Below are positions 22,207-34,050 of a stretch of 55,505 nucleotides of DNA, one piece after another. Each line of letters starts with the position of its first letter. The first letter of the stretch is position 1. Made by a program: the position numbers and the translations under genes. The stretch is from Arachnopeziza araneosa (lineage: Eukaryota; Ascomycota; Leotiomycetes; Helotiales; Arachnopezizaceae): NCBI GenBank assembly GCA_003988855.1, contig QYAI01000160.1:1-55505 (forward strand), read 5' to 3'. A model generated the notes under the pieces. It was not told where the DNA came from. It saw only the letters and a program-made list of their open reading frames with translations, and ran no database searches.

Positions 22207-23072
22207 ATGAATGTGACCTATGAGGACGAAGGACAAATGTTTAATATCAAGACAAATCCCGATTCTATACAGGGGTTAATGGATGTTACAAAGCCGAATT
22301 ATTTCAGCAACTGCACGGCGGGCTGTGGATGCTGCGACTCGCTAGAATGCAGCTGCTGCCGACCCTTATTAAACACCAACCTCCAGTGGCTGAGTGATGC
22401 CAACAACATGGCAATCATTGAATCCATGGCTTTAGCGCTTGCCGGATAATATAATATCGAACTTGATTATCCAAAGGATTGGGATGCAACGTTCAACTAC
22501 ACTGCCCCAGATGGACAAAACTATACTCTACTGCCGGTAATCACGAGCGACGATGACTACGACCCTGTTCACATCTCGGACGAAGGCCAGACTATCGCTA
22601 GCGCAGGGCCTCAGAATGGCACCATTGTCGCGAGCACCGCGATCAACCAGCGCCTACACTACTACAACATCAGCGACAGCACCGGTCCGGACCTAGTTAT
22701 CAACCAGGACATCCTCAACGAGATACTACAGAACATCACTCTCTCGCTCATGAACAGCTTCGGTTTCTGGACAACCGACATCCAAGCAACCACCAGTACC
22801 TTCCGAAACGTGTACTCGTTTTCCAACAAGCTCAATCTACTCCTTCCGTACTACCTTAGTCTCATAATCTCCTTCCCTCTTCTGGTAGTTGGAACGCTCA
22901 CCTTCGCAACAACGGTGTCTCTGCTACAGATGGCGGATTCCTCCAGATCCTGACAACGACGTCGAACAGCACGGCCTTGCATGAGGCGGCTTCTAGTAGT
23001 GCTTTGGGAGGAGAGGAAAATATACTTGAAGAGCTGAAGGAATTGAAAAGTAGATATGGGGAGCTAGTCTGA
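22207..23072 (+). pseudogene. Membrane-protein relic (large fungal family of unknown function)
   Basis: C-terminal part of an extracellular-domain membrane protein. The readable frame has a Cys-rich patch (CTAGCGCCDSLECSCC), an in-frame TAA (22447-22449), then N-glycosylation motifs (FNYTAPDGQNYT, HYYNISD, LQNIT). It continues with STFRNVYSFSNKLNLLLPYY, a transmembrane segment (YLSLIISFPLLVVGTL), a +1/-2 frameshift near 22905, and the conserved juxtamembrane end NNGVSATDGGFLQILTTT and EENILEELKELKSRYGELV before a TGA at 23070-23072. Proteins with this ending (NGVSxxDGGFLQIL..) are common in Leotiomycetes and Dothideomycetes, based on recall only. The 5' half is missing or unrecognisable. Non-functional. 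Confidence 0.7.
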
Positions 23073-23499
23073 AGCAACGAAGATCTGAAGGCTGTAGGAA
23101 TAAGAGTTGGGTTTGGTGTTGAGGATGAAGTTGTTGCGATTCGGAAGGGAGCGAGATACGGTGGCGCGGGTGAGGCAAGGAGTAGCTTTGACAGTCTTCA
23201 GAACGCTGAGACTGCTGTTCTGTTGGATAATGAGACATAATGAACAGGATTCCGTGCGGGGGCCATTTACCGTGAAATTTAGGGTAGTATGTAGCGAAAA
23301 GAGAGTGTTGATTAAAACAAGAAGGAAAACCTCGAAGATTTTAGTTACAGTGGCCAGAATTCTTTCACTTTGTTGCAGAAGCATAGGCAGCCATCCTCAG
23401 CTGAAAACAGTGCCGTAGTTTAATGACCTCCATAATACCGTCAAAGGCTGTCTCTACTCTGCAACATGTTGTTCTCACTGCCTGAATAGCTAGCAGATA
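23073..23499. other. Spacer between two convergent pseudogenes
   Basis: Nothing readable; probably decayed 3' sequence of either neighbour. Confidence 0.4.
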
Positions 23500-26268
23500 T
23501 CAAATTGAATACCTGCTTTCTTTGAATTTGCCCCTGCCTCAAGCAAATTTTTTACAACGCCCTCATCACCAAAGTCTGCTGCCTACCAAAGGGGTATCTT
23601 TCCTTTCTCATCTCGCGTTTCCAACTCAACTTTTCCAGTCCCAAGGAGAATATTTTCATTTCTTGACTTTACCGCCATCGACAAAGGTGTCTATCCCAGT
23701 CCACGATGCTGAGCACCAGGCCAAACCCCATTTGAATTAAGTTCTTGCACTTGCTTCACATCCCTAGCTTGGATAGCGTAACTGAGATTTGCTACTACAC
23801 GCCACTTTCCGTATCCTGAGGTCTGAAGTTCTGATCTAAGAGAAACTCGATGGTATTGCCGTAAGTGTAACACGTCGCTGCTATCCAGACCGAATAGGTG
23901 ATGGGCACACTACCATATCGAGCAATGAGGGTGTTAGAGGGCGTGTAATCCTCGCGCGTCTCGAGATATTTTCAGACAGACAGATGTGCAAATCGAAAAA
24001 TATCCAAAGCCTTGTCTTTTAAGATGAAATTGAAGCGGTAGTCGAGCAAGGATTCGGAATCAATTGCTTTTTGGGTTGGAGGGCATACAGCTGTCAGAAA
24101 TGGGCTGGCTGCTAGGGGGTTTCTGGCTGCAAGCAAGGAGTTTAAGGGTTTTGACTGCGATTTCGAAGGTATCTGTTTCACTCATTCGACTGTAGATCTT
24201 GGCATAAATGTCCGAAAGCGTCGGAGGAAGGCGGGAGAGTTCTTTGATAATGTTCTCCTCGTTCTTGAGTTCCTTCAAACCCTTAAGTTGGAGAGAAGCC
24301 CAGCGAAACCTGAATTATTCACAAATATCAGTATTATAGATGAGAATATATAGCTGAAAGGGGAACTGACATGCCTTGAGCACCTGCTGTGAGCGTCTCG
24401 ATGATCTTTTGCTTAATTTCTGGCGATACTTTACCTGACAGGAGACTTTTCTTAGAAATTGCACGCTCAAGCTCCGTGCGAACGAATAACCTTATGTCTC
24501 CCGAATTCTCTCCAATTTCTATTGTTGAGGTTGGCAAATTCTCGAGGCCGATAGCAACCTTCTCAATTCTGCTTGAGATGAATATTCGGATTGGAATCTC
24601 CGCTCGCTGCAAAATCAAACCTAACTTTTCCAGGAGAGTAAGTATGTCCTCACATTCGTCCATCTCATCAATAATAATTGTCGCGGATGCAAGGTCTTCA
24701 GTTAGGTCGATAACAAGCGTAGCGCTCTGATCTAGATCTAGCTGCCTATCTCCAATTCCTCCCCTAGTCAACTCCTCATATTTGTTAATTGCGGCAAGTC
24801 TAACTGCGGAATTGGTACTGTCATATGCAAACTGCCGCGCAATGCATCTGAGTATCTGAGTAGGATCTGCCCGCTCCAACTCTACGCTGTCCCGCATACA
24901 GTAGAAGTATGCCACACGGTCGAGTTCTCTCGCAGGCAAGTTTGTGACAGTTTCCACGACCAAGGCTCTAGAAATATAAGTTATAGTACCTAGATTAGAT
25001 TCAATTTCTCACGAAAGTTTTGTTTTGCTCGAGCCCACTATGCAATGTTTACAAATGGTCATGCTCACAGATTCCCTGCAGTAAGAGAGTAGAAGAGTCC
25101 GGAGAACATTTCCATTGGTTGAAGTCTTTGTGATCTAATAACCAGTTTCCTGAGCCTTGAAGGAGCCCATCCTTTGCGCGTTGGTGATGCATCTCATATG
25201 GGATAGATAAGAGCCAGAATAAGATTTCTTTGATCTTCGCAACTAAATTATTTTAATAATAATAAGATGTGCAAAGAGGGATGCGACTAAAACGTACGCC
25301 TAGTGGCATTGCTGATCTCTGTCACTTTCATAGAAATGCTCTCCAAAGGGGCTTTCCAATCCTCCAACTCCTTTTTCAATTCACTCTGCGCTATGTAGCA
25401 GATTGTAAGCGGTCAATTGCTTGACAATTGTAGATTGAGCTGCTTACCTGAAAACAGAGATTCAAAGCCTTCATCAAGTACTTGTTTATCAATAAGATGA
25501 GCATAGGCTTCAATAAGAGTCCGGTTGTTTGCAACATCTTCCATCATCTCATCAACCCCACCATCATCAAATGGGGCTTTCATAACCTTTTCTAGAGTAT
25601 TCTTCAGTAAAACGAAATGGCATGATAAAGTTTTCAGAACCTACTGAAAGTACTATCGCTGTAGTATTCTTTGGCACTTGCTAGATAACCTAGCAGCTTC
25701 GCGTATGTTTTGATCAGAGACTGGGACAATACCTCGGTCGCATCCGATGGTTCTTCAGATAGAGCACTTCGAAGATTGTATAGAAGCTGATCTCACGTGT
25801 AACAAATTCCATGCCGAGGAGCATCGCACCAGACTTTTCGAAACTTTTACCGGCTACCTGTGACCTATATTAGCGCTCGCGCTGATAATTCATTCCCATA
25901 GCCTGCCCGCTTACATCGAGGAAGAATTTGATTGCACTCCAGGGAATTGCTGCGTGCCCGCTCACATCCAGACCAACCACAAATTCTGCCACCTGCTGAA
26001 ATTTCTGAGTCCAGTCGAGGATATGTTGAAGCACGTCTCGGACAAGGATTTTCTGCCCGTGGAACGAGAAAGACCACAGTTGCTTGTCGCTCTCGACTTT
26101 CTTTTGCTCTGTCATCTGGAGAACCAAGCTTGAGATGTTCCCCTTGCTGGAACTGTCAGTATCAAGAATCTTCTTCTCCTTGTCACTTAGAGTAGCCTTG
26201 GCCTCGGCCCAGAGATCACGTTTCGGCGTCATAACTGGGTTGAGGATCGCGGTAACCATAGTGAGCAT
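23500..26268 (-). pseudogene. NACHT-ankyrin (NLR-like STAND) gene, degenerate
   Basis: The minus strand carries a recognisable fungal NLR. The N-terminal domain starts at 26268 (LTMVTAILNPVMTPKRDLW, then AIPWSAIKFFLDV before a GTAAGC donor). Further pieces are LSQSLIKTYAKLLGYLASA (frame break near 25780), DEMMEDVANNRTLIEAYAHL, LQGSGNWLLDH and a P-loop-like GSSKTKL. The NTPase part (24963-24334) has an intact-looking Walker B (ATIIIDEMDECED) and RIFISSR. An intron near 24305-24370 leads to FRWASLQLKGLKEL and RLPPTLSDIYAKIYSRM. A frameshift near 24140 and TGA at 23972-23974 follow (RFAHLSV*KYLETRED), then ankyrin-type repeats with TAG at 23691-23693 (RGLG*TPLSMAV). NLRs of this type are STAND receptors in fungal innate or allorecognition death pathways. 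This copy cannot make a full product. Confidence 0.82.
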
Positions 26269-27472
26269 TAGTTAAGCTTAAATGCGCAGATGCTTATACT
26301 ATACCTATACCTTACGTGCTGATGTTCTGGTGATCAACAGTCGAATTAAGCGAAAAGCGAATTGTGCCATGAGATCGCAGATTGAAAATGGGGACCTGGA
26401 AAGTCCTCGAAGAACCTTTCGGTAATTGCGTGAAAGCCACTTATTGTTTTTGGTTGATTCAGTTCAGCTCAGCTAGGCTGGAACAATATGTGGGTGGCTT
26501 CGGATAAGGATCCTCTTCGGAAGGACATTCCTCCCAATAAGGACAGGTCCTTCGATCACGGCGGAACGCACATATAAGACAAAAACAACCTCGAACCTCA
26601 GTATACCCTTCTCATGAACTGGTCCTGTTTTCTAACATGTTTTCCCCGTTACGTGCACGCCCCCTTATACGAGCACGCAATTCCGAAATTCGTCAGAGGG
26701 CTCTATGAAATTACCTGTGATGATCATGCTCGGTAAATCTTCGGACTACGGTATTGTGGCAGGGCCACATAGGTCTGATCAATTCTGAGGCTTTTATAGT
26801 GACTGAACCATCAGGCATAGTCCAATAATCACGTGACCTAGGGCAAGATTCTCTACAAAAGAGGTCCTCCCTCCACTGAGGAACAAGTATGAAGTGGATG
26901 GCCGATATAACAGGCAGAATACAGAACTACAGCGATGAGTGCTGAACACCGGAATTAAGTACACATAGGTAATTACACCCGCAAATCAGTTGTCAGCATC
27001 AGCATCATTATGGACGTCTGGACTCAATTCATTTGTTTGACGATCAATTTCTACCTCTATTCTTACAGTCCTGGAAACTCCTATTTCCTGATTATATCCC
27101 TCCTAGAGGATGCCCCAACACAGTATGTAGATAAATAGTACAAGCTCCACTTAAGCGAAAGCAGGGAAGACAGCAGCGAAGAGCAGTCGGGGATCTTTCT
27201 TTACATAGATAAGCTATCTCTTTCAAGAAATTAGAAGTATGTATTAATCCTTCTTCTCAATTAAATCACTTTACCTAAAACGAGTGTAAGAAGAATCTAG
27301 CAGCCAGACAAAAATATGTACCCTGGGTATTCTTATCGTTTACGTAAGTTGCGCTAAACCTAATTAATAAGGCATTGAGTCGGGTTCCATTTGTCTATTA
27401 GCAAATTTGAGTCAATAGCGGTATTTACGACTTAACGCCAAGTTACAGCGAGGAAATAATCTCAGACCTGCA
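26269..27472. other. Intergenic, no supported gene
   Basis: 1.2 kb of mixed sequence with no open frame worth calling. A CACGTG hexamer lies near 26831. Confidence 0.5.
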
Positions 27473-29530
27473 ATGCAATCTAAGCAGGTCCAAGTCTGTG
27501 AGATATGTCGCAGTGTAACCACTTCATTAGAGAACCTGAAATCTCTGACAGCTAGTGGTATAACACTTTGCAGAGGACCAAGACCGGCTCTAGAGGAGCT
27601 AGATTGTGGGCTCCGCAAGATAGCATGGAGCTGTATTGATCAATTTAATACACTTTTGACCGGATCCGCCGATGGTCAACTAGAGCGGCTAATGATCACG
27701 GACGTTGATCCTAAGTTGTATTTGAGGGGTTGGAATGGGTTCAAAGAAGAGGGGAGAGAATGGTATGATATCGACGAGCTTAATTTAAGCTATCATCAGC
27801 CAGCCGAAAAAGGCGGGGGAGTTTCGGACATTCAGACATTTGATGTTTATGCTACGCCAGGTATGTATTTCGTGAAGTCAAGGTTTACGAAACGTGTGAT
27901 TTCGGTGCTCGTATTAGATCTCATTGTTTGTGCTGAACTGAGTGTCAAGATTTGAGGGATTTCGAATGGTAATTAATACCTCGCAGGTGACCCCGCTGCA
28001 AAATATATAACTACGAGAATTATCAACTCAGAAGTGGATATCGAGACAACGACTAAGCAGATACAAATGTGGCTAGCCAGTTGCAAGGAAAACCATGAGG
28101 GTTGCCCAAAACCTTTCCCACGAGTCTTACCGACCCGGGTCCTCAACGTTGGACCATCCGACGGATCTTCGGAACCCCAGATCTACGTGACGAAAGGGGA
28201 AGTAGGCCAATACGCCGTCCTAAGCTACTGTTGGGGAGGGCCACAGCCAGTCATGCTAACCTTAGATAATCTAGAAGCAAGAACTAAGGGCATCGCTATG
28301 AGCTCCTTACCGCAGAGCCTTCGAGATGCAGTGACGGTGACTAGAAAAATCGGGTTGCGTTATATTTGGATCGATGCCTTGTGCATCATTCAGGACAGCC
28401 CTGCAGATAAAGAAAAAGAGCTCAAGAAAATGGCACAGATATACCAAGATGGCTTTGTGACCATCTCGGCAGCGAGTGCTCATACGGTTTATGATGGCTT
28501 CCTTCAGAAGCGTCAAGCTGTATCGACGAAGATTCCCGCGTTTACTCTTCCATACTGCTTGCCAGAAACTTCTTCACCGTTTCAAACTGGGAATATCATT
28601 GTGCAGGAATCACATTATTATGAACCCAACAGCGAGCCAATAAATCAACGGGCCTGGACGCTCCAGGAACGCTTACTCTCTCCACGGGTTCTGATATACA
28701 GCACTTGGCAACTTATGTGGCAGTGCCAGACGGAGCGGCTTATTCGAAACGGTGGAGTCCAGAGAAAATTTGTCGATCTTGGCTCGGAGAGATTGAACAC
28801 CGCATTTTTTGCAACAGATCCATCGGAGCGCTCGATGAGTTTGATGGTATTGACGTTGGATTGGATTGATATCGTTATTGATTACACGCATAGAAGTTTG
28901 AGCTTTGCAGATGATAAATTAATTGCTATTGCAGCTATTGCCTCGGAGTTTCTGAAGTTACGAACAGGGGATAGATACCTTGCTGGACTGTGGAGCAATA
29001 GTTTGATAATGGAATTGATGTGGATGGTATCTCCTGTCGATAAAACCACCACTAGACACACCAGGCCATCGGAATATCGAGCTCCTTCGTGGTCTTGGGC
29101 ATCGATCAACGGGCCAGTTGCCTTCGGTGCAAAATGGAAAGATTGGCCGGAGAAGATTCCAGAGAATGCAGAAATCCTAAGATGTGAAACGACTTTGAGA
29201 GCTAGTGAGGTTCCCACAGGCAATGTGATAGATGGGTTTCTGGAAATTCGAGGCCGGGCAAAATTTGCTTTTCAGGACGCAAATTCGCATGCTCTGTTCG
29301 ACAGGGATGATGAGAATCGAGAATGCCCGGTTGGGAAAGCATATATGGATACAGAAGATGAGAGATACGGGGATGTATACTGCTTGGTATTGCAAGAAGG
29401 GCGAGGGATCATGTTGCAGAATATCTCAGATCATTACAGACGAGTTGGATTCTTTGAATTGCTAGAGAGCAATAAAAGGGCTAGCAGATGGACTGAAGAC
29501 TGTTCTCTAGAAACGTTTATGATTAGATGA
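27473..29530 (+). CDS. HET-domain protein
   Basis: Two exons (27473-27860, 27987-29530) across a 126-nt intron (GTATGT..CGCAG); 643 aa. The N-terminus has a CEIC pair (about residue 9) that recalls the zinc-like N-termini of many HET proteins. The HET domain begins near 205 with YAVLSYCWGG, followed by SLPQSLRDAVTVTRKIG, YIWIDALCIIQ near 255, KKMAQIYQDGFVTISAASA, and RAWTLQERLLSPR near 350. The C-terminal region has SFADDKLIAIAAIA, YLAGLWSN and APSWSWASINGP, the common order for this subfamily. All parts are in one frame after splicing and no stop interrupts them, so the gene is probably functional. Ligand or trigger unknown. It lies between the NLR relic and a set of orphan minus-strand frames. 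Confidence 0.93.
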
Positions 29531-30063
29531 AAGAAGAACTTATTGTTAAGTTAAAGAGTAAAGAATAAGTCTCTTGTCCGAAATTTTGCAACTCCAGTGG
29601 TAAAGATCGAAGAAAGGGCTCGATTTTTGTTGTGAAACCCATTTAAAATAGAATATCTAGAATGACTATAGTAAAACTAGTGTTAGAAACCAGTGCATTA
29701 GCCAGATATATCTTAAAACTTATATGCATTTTGGGCTTTTTAATACGTTCGGTATTCAATACTTTAATGTCACGAATCGAAAAGGAAATAATCTTCACTG
29801 CGAGTGATCCTCAATTATTATTCCTCTATTAAGACTATTCTGTTATTATACACGATACCATTCACATACTCTTCTAATAAGCTGATATGTTCCAAAGGAA
29901 AATAAGAAGGTAGCCAGAAGTTAATAGCGAGTAGAAAATTACTCAACGCCTGTAGAAGACACATTTGATTTGTTAAGGTGCGACGCCTTTTTCTGAAGGC
30001 ATCTATGTGAACGTTTAAGATAAGTAGAATATTGAAGTTGATAGATTGTTTCTCAAATCTGCC
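29531..30063. other. Intergenic, AT-rich
   Basis: 3' flank of the HET gene. Nothing else was recognised. Confidence 0.5.
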
Positions 30064-30761
30064 TCAATCAACTTGATAAACAGATGCATCTCCAAACAAT
30101 ACATCCTTGCCAAATTCCTCATCTTTAGCATCGGCTTCTCCATCTTCGTCGGGTTCCTCATCCTCTTCATTCTCACCCTCGACATGTTCATCATCCCAAA
30201 GTGCAAAAGTCGACCTCCCCAAAAACATCTCCAATATTTGTGTTTGAGCTTCTAAAATCTCGCGAATGATCTCCTGGTATAACTAAGTCAGTTTGTCCAT
30301 ATTCCTTCTCGTTTTACGACTCAGCAATACATCCTCAACATCTAACGCTAAGCTCGCGTAAAAGTATCCTTCTGTCACCCAGGCGAATATCTGTGCAGCA
30401 CGCATCTAGAAGCCATGGGACATGTGTTTCGGGATCAAATTCCATAGCCTTGTTGTGTTTTGTTTCGAACCTTTGGACGATTTTGACGACCGCTGCGGTT
30501 GAGCGGAGAATTCCCGCGCTAGTGGAGAGACCGACAGGGCTGGCGGCCTGGTTGGCTGCCGAGGAAAGGTAGCATGCTTGAGTGAAGGTTTGGGCGTGGT
30601 TAGATCTTGGTCAAACTTTTGACGATGCTGGAGGATTGGTTGATTTTTGCGGCCATAAGACTCCCGGGACAGATATCTTGCACAGAGAGGTGGTGGAGGG
30701 ATTCAGGAATATTGCGGTAGAGGATGGACTGATCCGGAGTCATTCCTGAAGAGTCCGACAT
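30064..30761 (-). pseudogene. Orphan acidic protein gene, broken
   Basis: The start at 30761 reads MSDSSGMTPDQSILYRN and continues through SLHHLSVQDICPGSLMAAKI. The frame then shifts at about 30600 into HAQTFTQACYLSSAANQAA and IVQRFETKHNKAMEFDPETH, shifts again near 30400 into YFYASLALDVEDVLLSRKTR, meets a TAG at 30283-30285 (DKLT*LYQEIIREIL, probably CAG originally), and ends in a strongly acidic tail (GENEEDEEPDEDGEADAKDE) at TGA 30064-30066. Amphipathic helix-like pattern, no signal peptide or membrane segment. No family recognised. The second shift could instead be an intron, but the first shift and the TAG argue for decay. Confidence 0.5.
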
Positions 30762-31415
30762 TTTGATGATAATACCGAGAATATTGATTCTTGAGCGTCG
30801 GTAGATATGACAGTAGCTAAATCTGGGCTGTGTTATGAAAATAATCTCGCCGAAAGCTACGATAGACAAATCTGGTGATTTGGGGCGAGCTAGATAACTG
30901 AAAGTAAGTGGCAAGTTTCAGTGTATTGAGATCTTGATTGATGGATATGACAGAGAGGACTATAATCAGAGCACGGTGCAGACTTACAAATTTTTGAAGT
31001 GAGATGTCAGTGGTTGAGCAACTAAGAACGGAAGAAGACTTTCTTGATCATTAATGGGAATTACAGCGACGATAATTGTGATTTTCATATAATTAGTGAA
31101 TCATAATATCAAATAGGAATAATGCAAGGCCGTACCTTAACTGATGGTGTATTGAGTGATTTGGCTGCTAAATAGAAGCAAGGATTTCATAGCATCAATA
31201 GAATACTCAATTGAAACTGCAATAAGGTTGATCCTAATAAGTCTGGTCGAGCCGTGTATACCATACTCCAAGCTCTTAGTTTCAAGCTTGCTCTCCGTAA
31301 TTCCAATTTTCACCCTCATCGTCAACCGACTTTAAGATAGTATGGATAAACCCAGACGGCACAATGTATTCATGTCACAGCATCACTATTTCAATCCGTC
31401 CTTGTCTTCTCTACG
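30762..31415. other. Intergenic
   Basis: AT-rich spacer with no supported gene. Confidence 0.45.
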
Positions 31416-32186
31416 TCATCCCTCATGGCCCTCTCCCGCCGTCCTCAGCAGCCCAAGTCGACCTCTGGATTTCAACCACTCGCTCCTTACCACGTAAGGA
31501 GGTGTACTGGTCTCGTCACTCATTCCAAACCTTCTAGCCGCAGCTTTCCCCCTATCACTTTCATCAGCTTCGTCGACAATCTCACCACTCAACGCCTCAT
31601 CCACTTCATCCAACGGAATCTCATCCAAATCCGGCACCACAAACTCCATAGTAGCCAACGGGGGCGTACTCGTCTCCCCCTCTCTAGACGCATTCATAAC
31701 AAGTCTAATCTTAATTCCCTTCAACAAATCCTCCACTTCTTTTTCCACCATTTCCGCTTCATCAATCAGGTTATATTCATCTTCGCTTCTAATGGCCTGA
31801 GATTTTGTAACATCATGGTCGAGAAAGGTATCTAGAGAGCCGTAGATCTCATAGATAATGTTGTTAGCCATGTGGTCTAGATGGGCGAGGATGTTTGAAT
31901 GTGTACTTGGTGTGTGGTAGGACGTCAGTAGCTCTCGAAGTGCAGTGTCTAGGGCTTTTGACTCGGGTCGCTGGAGGGAGGATTCTAGTGTGTGGAGGCT
32001 ATTGACGGAAGAGCTCTGGAGAGGAGTTAGAGTAGTGCTGGTTCGTGAGGGGGAGGCATGAATGGGTCGGTTGGTGGCGTGGAAGAAGGATGTTAGGCGG
32101 GTGACAAGTGGGGAAGGTTGTGCTGACATATCGTTTGTGTATGCTTGAGTCTTGTTTTTGGAGAATGGTATGGTGGTTGTTTGCAA
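31416..32186 (-). CDS. Hypothetical protein, acidic C-terminal half
   Basis: Single uninterrupted frame of 256 aa. The ATG at about 32129 (MSAQPSPLVTRLTSFFHATN) would give 237 aa and is a reasonable alternative start. The N-terminal third is Ser/Thr rich, the middle is helical (ESKALDTALRELLTSYHT, ANNIIYEIYGSLDTFLDHD), then an acidic patch (VVPDLDEIPLDEVDEALSGE) and a basic end. No known domain, signal peptide or membrane segment was seen. It shares strand and helical/acidic flavour with the broken frame at 30064-30761, but no clear sequence identity. Confidence 0.55.
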   Translation of the reverse strand: MQTTTIPFSKNKTQAYTNDMSAQPSPLVTRLTSFFHATNRPIHASPSRTSTTLTPLQSSSVNSLHTLESSLQRPESKALDTALRELLTSYHTPSTHSNILAHLDHMANNIIYEIYGSLDTFLDHDVTKSQAIRSEDEYNLIDEAEMVEKEVEDLLKGIKIRLVMNASREGETSTPPLATMEFVVPDLDEIPLDEVDEALSGEIVDEADESDRGKAAARRFGMSDETSTPPYVVRSEWLKSRGRLGLLRTAGEGHEG

Positions 32187-32899
32187 TTTCTAGATTCTTT
32201 GATAGTTAATTTCCTATGATTCAACTAGAAGTGATATCGATTTGTAAATGAGTCGAGATTTTTTGCATGAAATCAAACCCTGGGAAGTGAATATTACAAT
32301 TATTCACGTTGGTGCTTCGAATTACACATGAACTAGAAGAGCGTTTCACTAGAATTTTGCTAATGTTGAGGCTGCCAAGATATTTGAGGCGTCCTGTCAT
32401 TAAGCTGAATCCGAATTAGTTTCAGTAGAGCGGTTGTTCAATTTGTACTAGTGTAACTTTCATTATTTTCAGGATAGAAGAAAAGACAAGGAATTAATAG
32501 TCGGGAGAGGTTGTCAACTTGAATGTCTTCAGAGTAAGTACTACAAATGAAAACATGATTCCTGGCCAACTTATCCAGAATTATTATTTTCGATCACGAG
32601 TTACGATAGGAGAAAGTCGCCACATTAACGCTCATCAAGCTTTTTTATAGTAAACTGAACGCATCTATTCTAGTATCTACAGCTTTAAGGCTGCTTCCAT
32701 ATTTGCAACTATGATTATGCTACGCTTCACAAGTTGCTTAAAAAAACGTAATTCGGAATGAACCTACATCTTGAGGCTGTGGCTTGTTTCTCATACCTCC
32801 AGCAAGTGTACGTTGGCGCTCGAGAATCTGTCTGAAGATACACGCCCACCCTATAATTGCAAACGGGTATATTTATGGACGTGCCTTCAGAATTTCCCA
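32187..32899. other. Intergenic
   Basis: AT-rich, no supported gene. The proximal part is the promoter of the minus-strand hypothetical gene. Confidence 0.45.
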
Positions 32900-33794
32900 G
32901 AGCCCTCCAAGTCATCACAATATTTGAAGTTGAAGTTGTCAAAAGAACGACTGCACTAGAGAGCGGCCTCATCGACAATGAGTTCCGTCTTAGCAACTGC
33001 TCCACCACTGACGTGATCTGTAGCAGTTGATCCTTCCCGAGGCCGCTCTTGGGGAACTAATGAAAGTGGAAAGTTCATTTCTCGTGGAACCGCTACTTCC
33101 AACTCTTCAGGTTTATTTTCATGGACTGGGATACGCGTCCCGAGAGTGGAGGTCGTGTCCTAGGATTGGTGCTGATCTTTTTGTTGCTGTATTGGTTGAA
33201 CTAGTTCTGTATTTTCCTGTTCTAGCTCTTGCTGTGTTCGACTTCTCTGACCTGTTGTTGATGAGGGTTGCTGCTGATTCTTTGGATCTTGCTGTTGCAA
33301 AAATGAAGACTGGCGCTGCGCTATGGCTGCTTATTGCTCATGTAGTGGATCCTGGAGCGATCCCTGTACCACTAGTTGCTGTATTGATTGAACTTGGTGT
33401 GCTGCTTGGAAGTAATGTGCTGATTGAAGCTGACCTAGTAATTGAAGTTGAGCTGCTAATGGAAGCTGTTGTACGAATCGAAGCTGATCTGCTGATAGAA
33501 GCTGATATCGAAGTTGAATTGTCGCTGCTACATATATTGATCTCTCTGTTGGATTTGAGATGCTTCCAGATGCAACGGATTAAGAGAAGGATATTGGGCT
33601 CTCGGTTGTTGCACTGGTTGATAACCCCAAGCTTGCTGTTGATGATAACGACCTTGAAAATGAGAATGCTGCCCTTGCAGTCGTGACTGAATTGTCCGCA
33701 GTAAACTGGACAACTCCATTAAAAACTGTGTAGACATTGCTTCCAGTTCTGGTACCGTAAGGTCTGCATAATTATGTTGCTGGTTTTCGGGCAT
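32900..33794 (-). pseudogene. Gln-rich protein remnant
   Basis: The start at 33794 reads MPENQQHNYADLTVPELEAM and FLMELSSLLRTIQSRLQGQH, then Gln-rich sequence to a stop near 33528. In a neighbouring frame the Gln-rich composition continues for about 160 codons (QQLPLAAQLQLLGQLQSAHY, QSIQQLVVQGSLQDP). It is broken by TAA after LHEQ and TAG after DQHQS, both one transition from a Gln codon, and then a non-Gln tail (KPEELEVAVPREMNF). This looks like one low-complexity coding region with a frameshift and nonsense changes. The plus-strand open frame over the same DNA is its antisense shadow. Function unknown. Confidence 0.4.
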
Positions 33795-34050
33795 TTTGAA
33801 ATGTAGAGTGTGAAGATATTTTGTCTTTTAAATGATATTGAAGCACATTAGGCTGGAGGAAGCTTATCGGCGTGAAAGAGGGAAGGAACGTTGAGGCTCT
33901 CAAAAAGAGATGAAGTACTTGACAATCAAGTCTCAGTGAATCACACGAACCGGGGCAAATTATCTGGAAAAAGAAGAAATCATTGACGGAGTAGCAAAAG
34001 CGTCGATTAAACTCAACAAGGATGGTATCTCATACAACACCACTATAGAT

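Noticed and set aside
33027..33686. 219-codon plus-strand frame with membrane-like Leu/Val/Ala text
   Set aside because: Complement of a Gln-rich minus-strand repeat region; hydrophobicity is an artefact of CAR codon complements.
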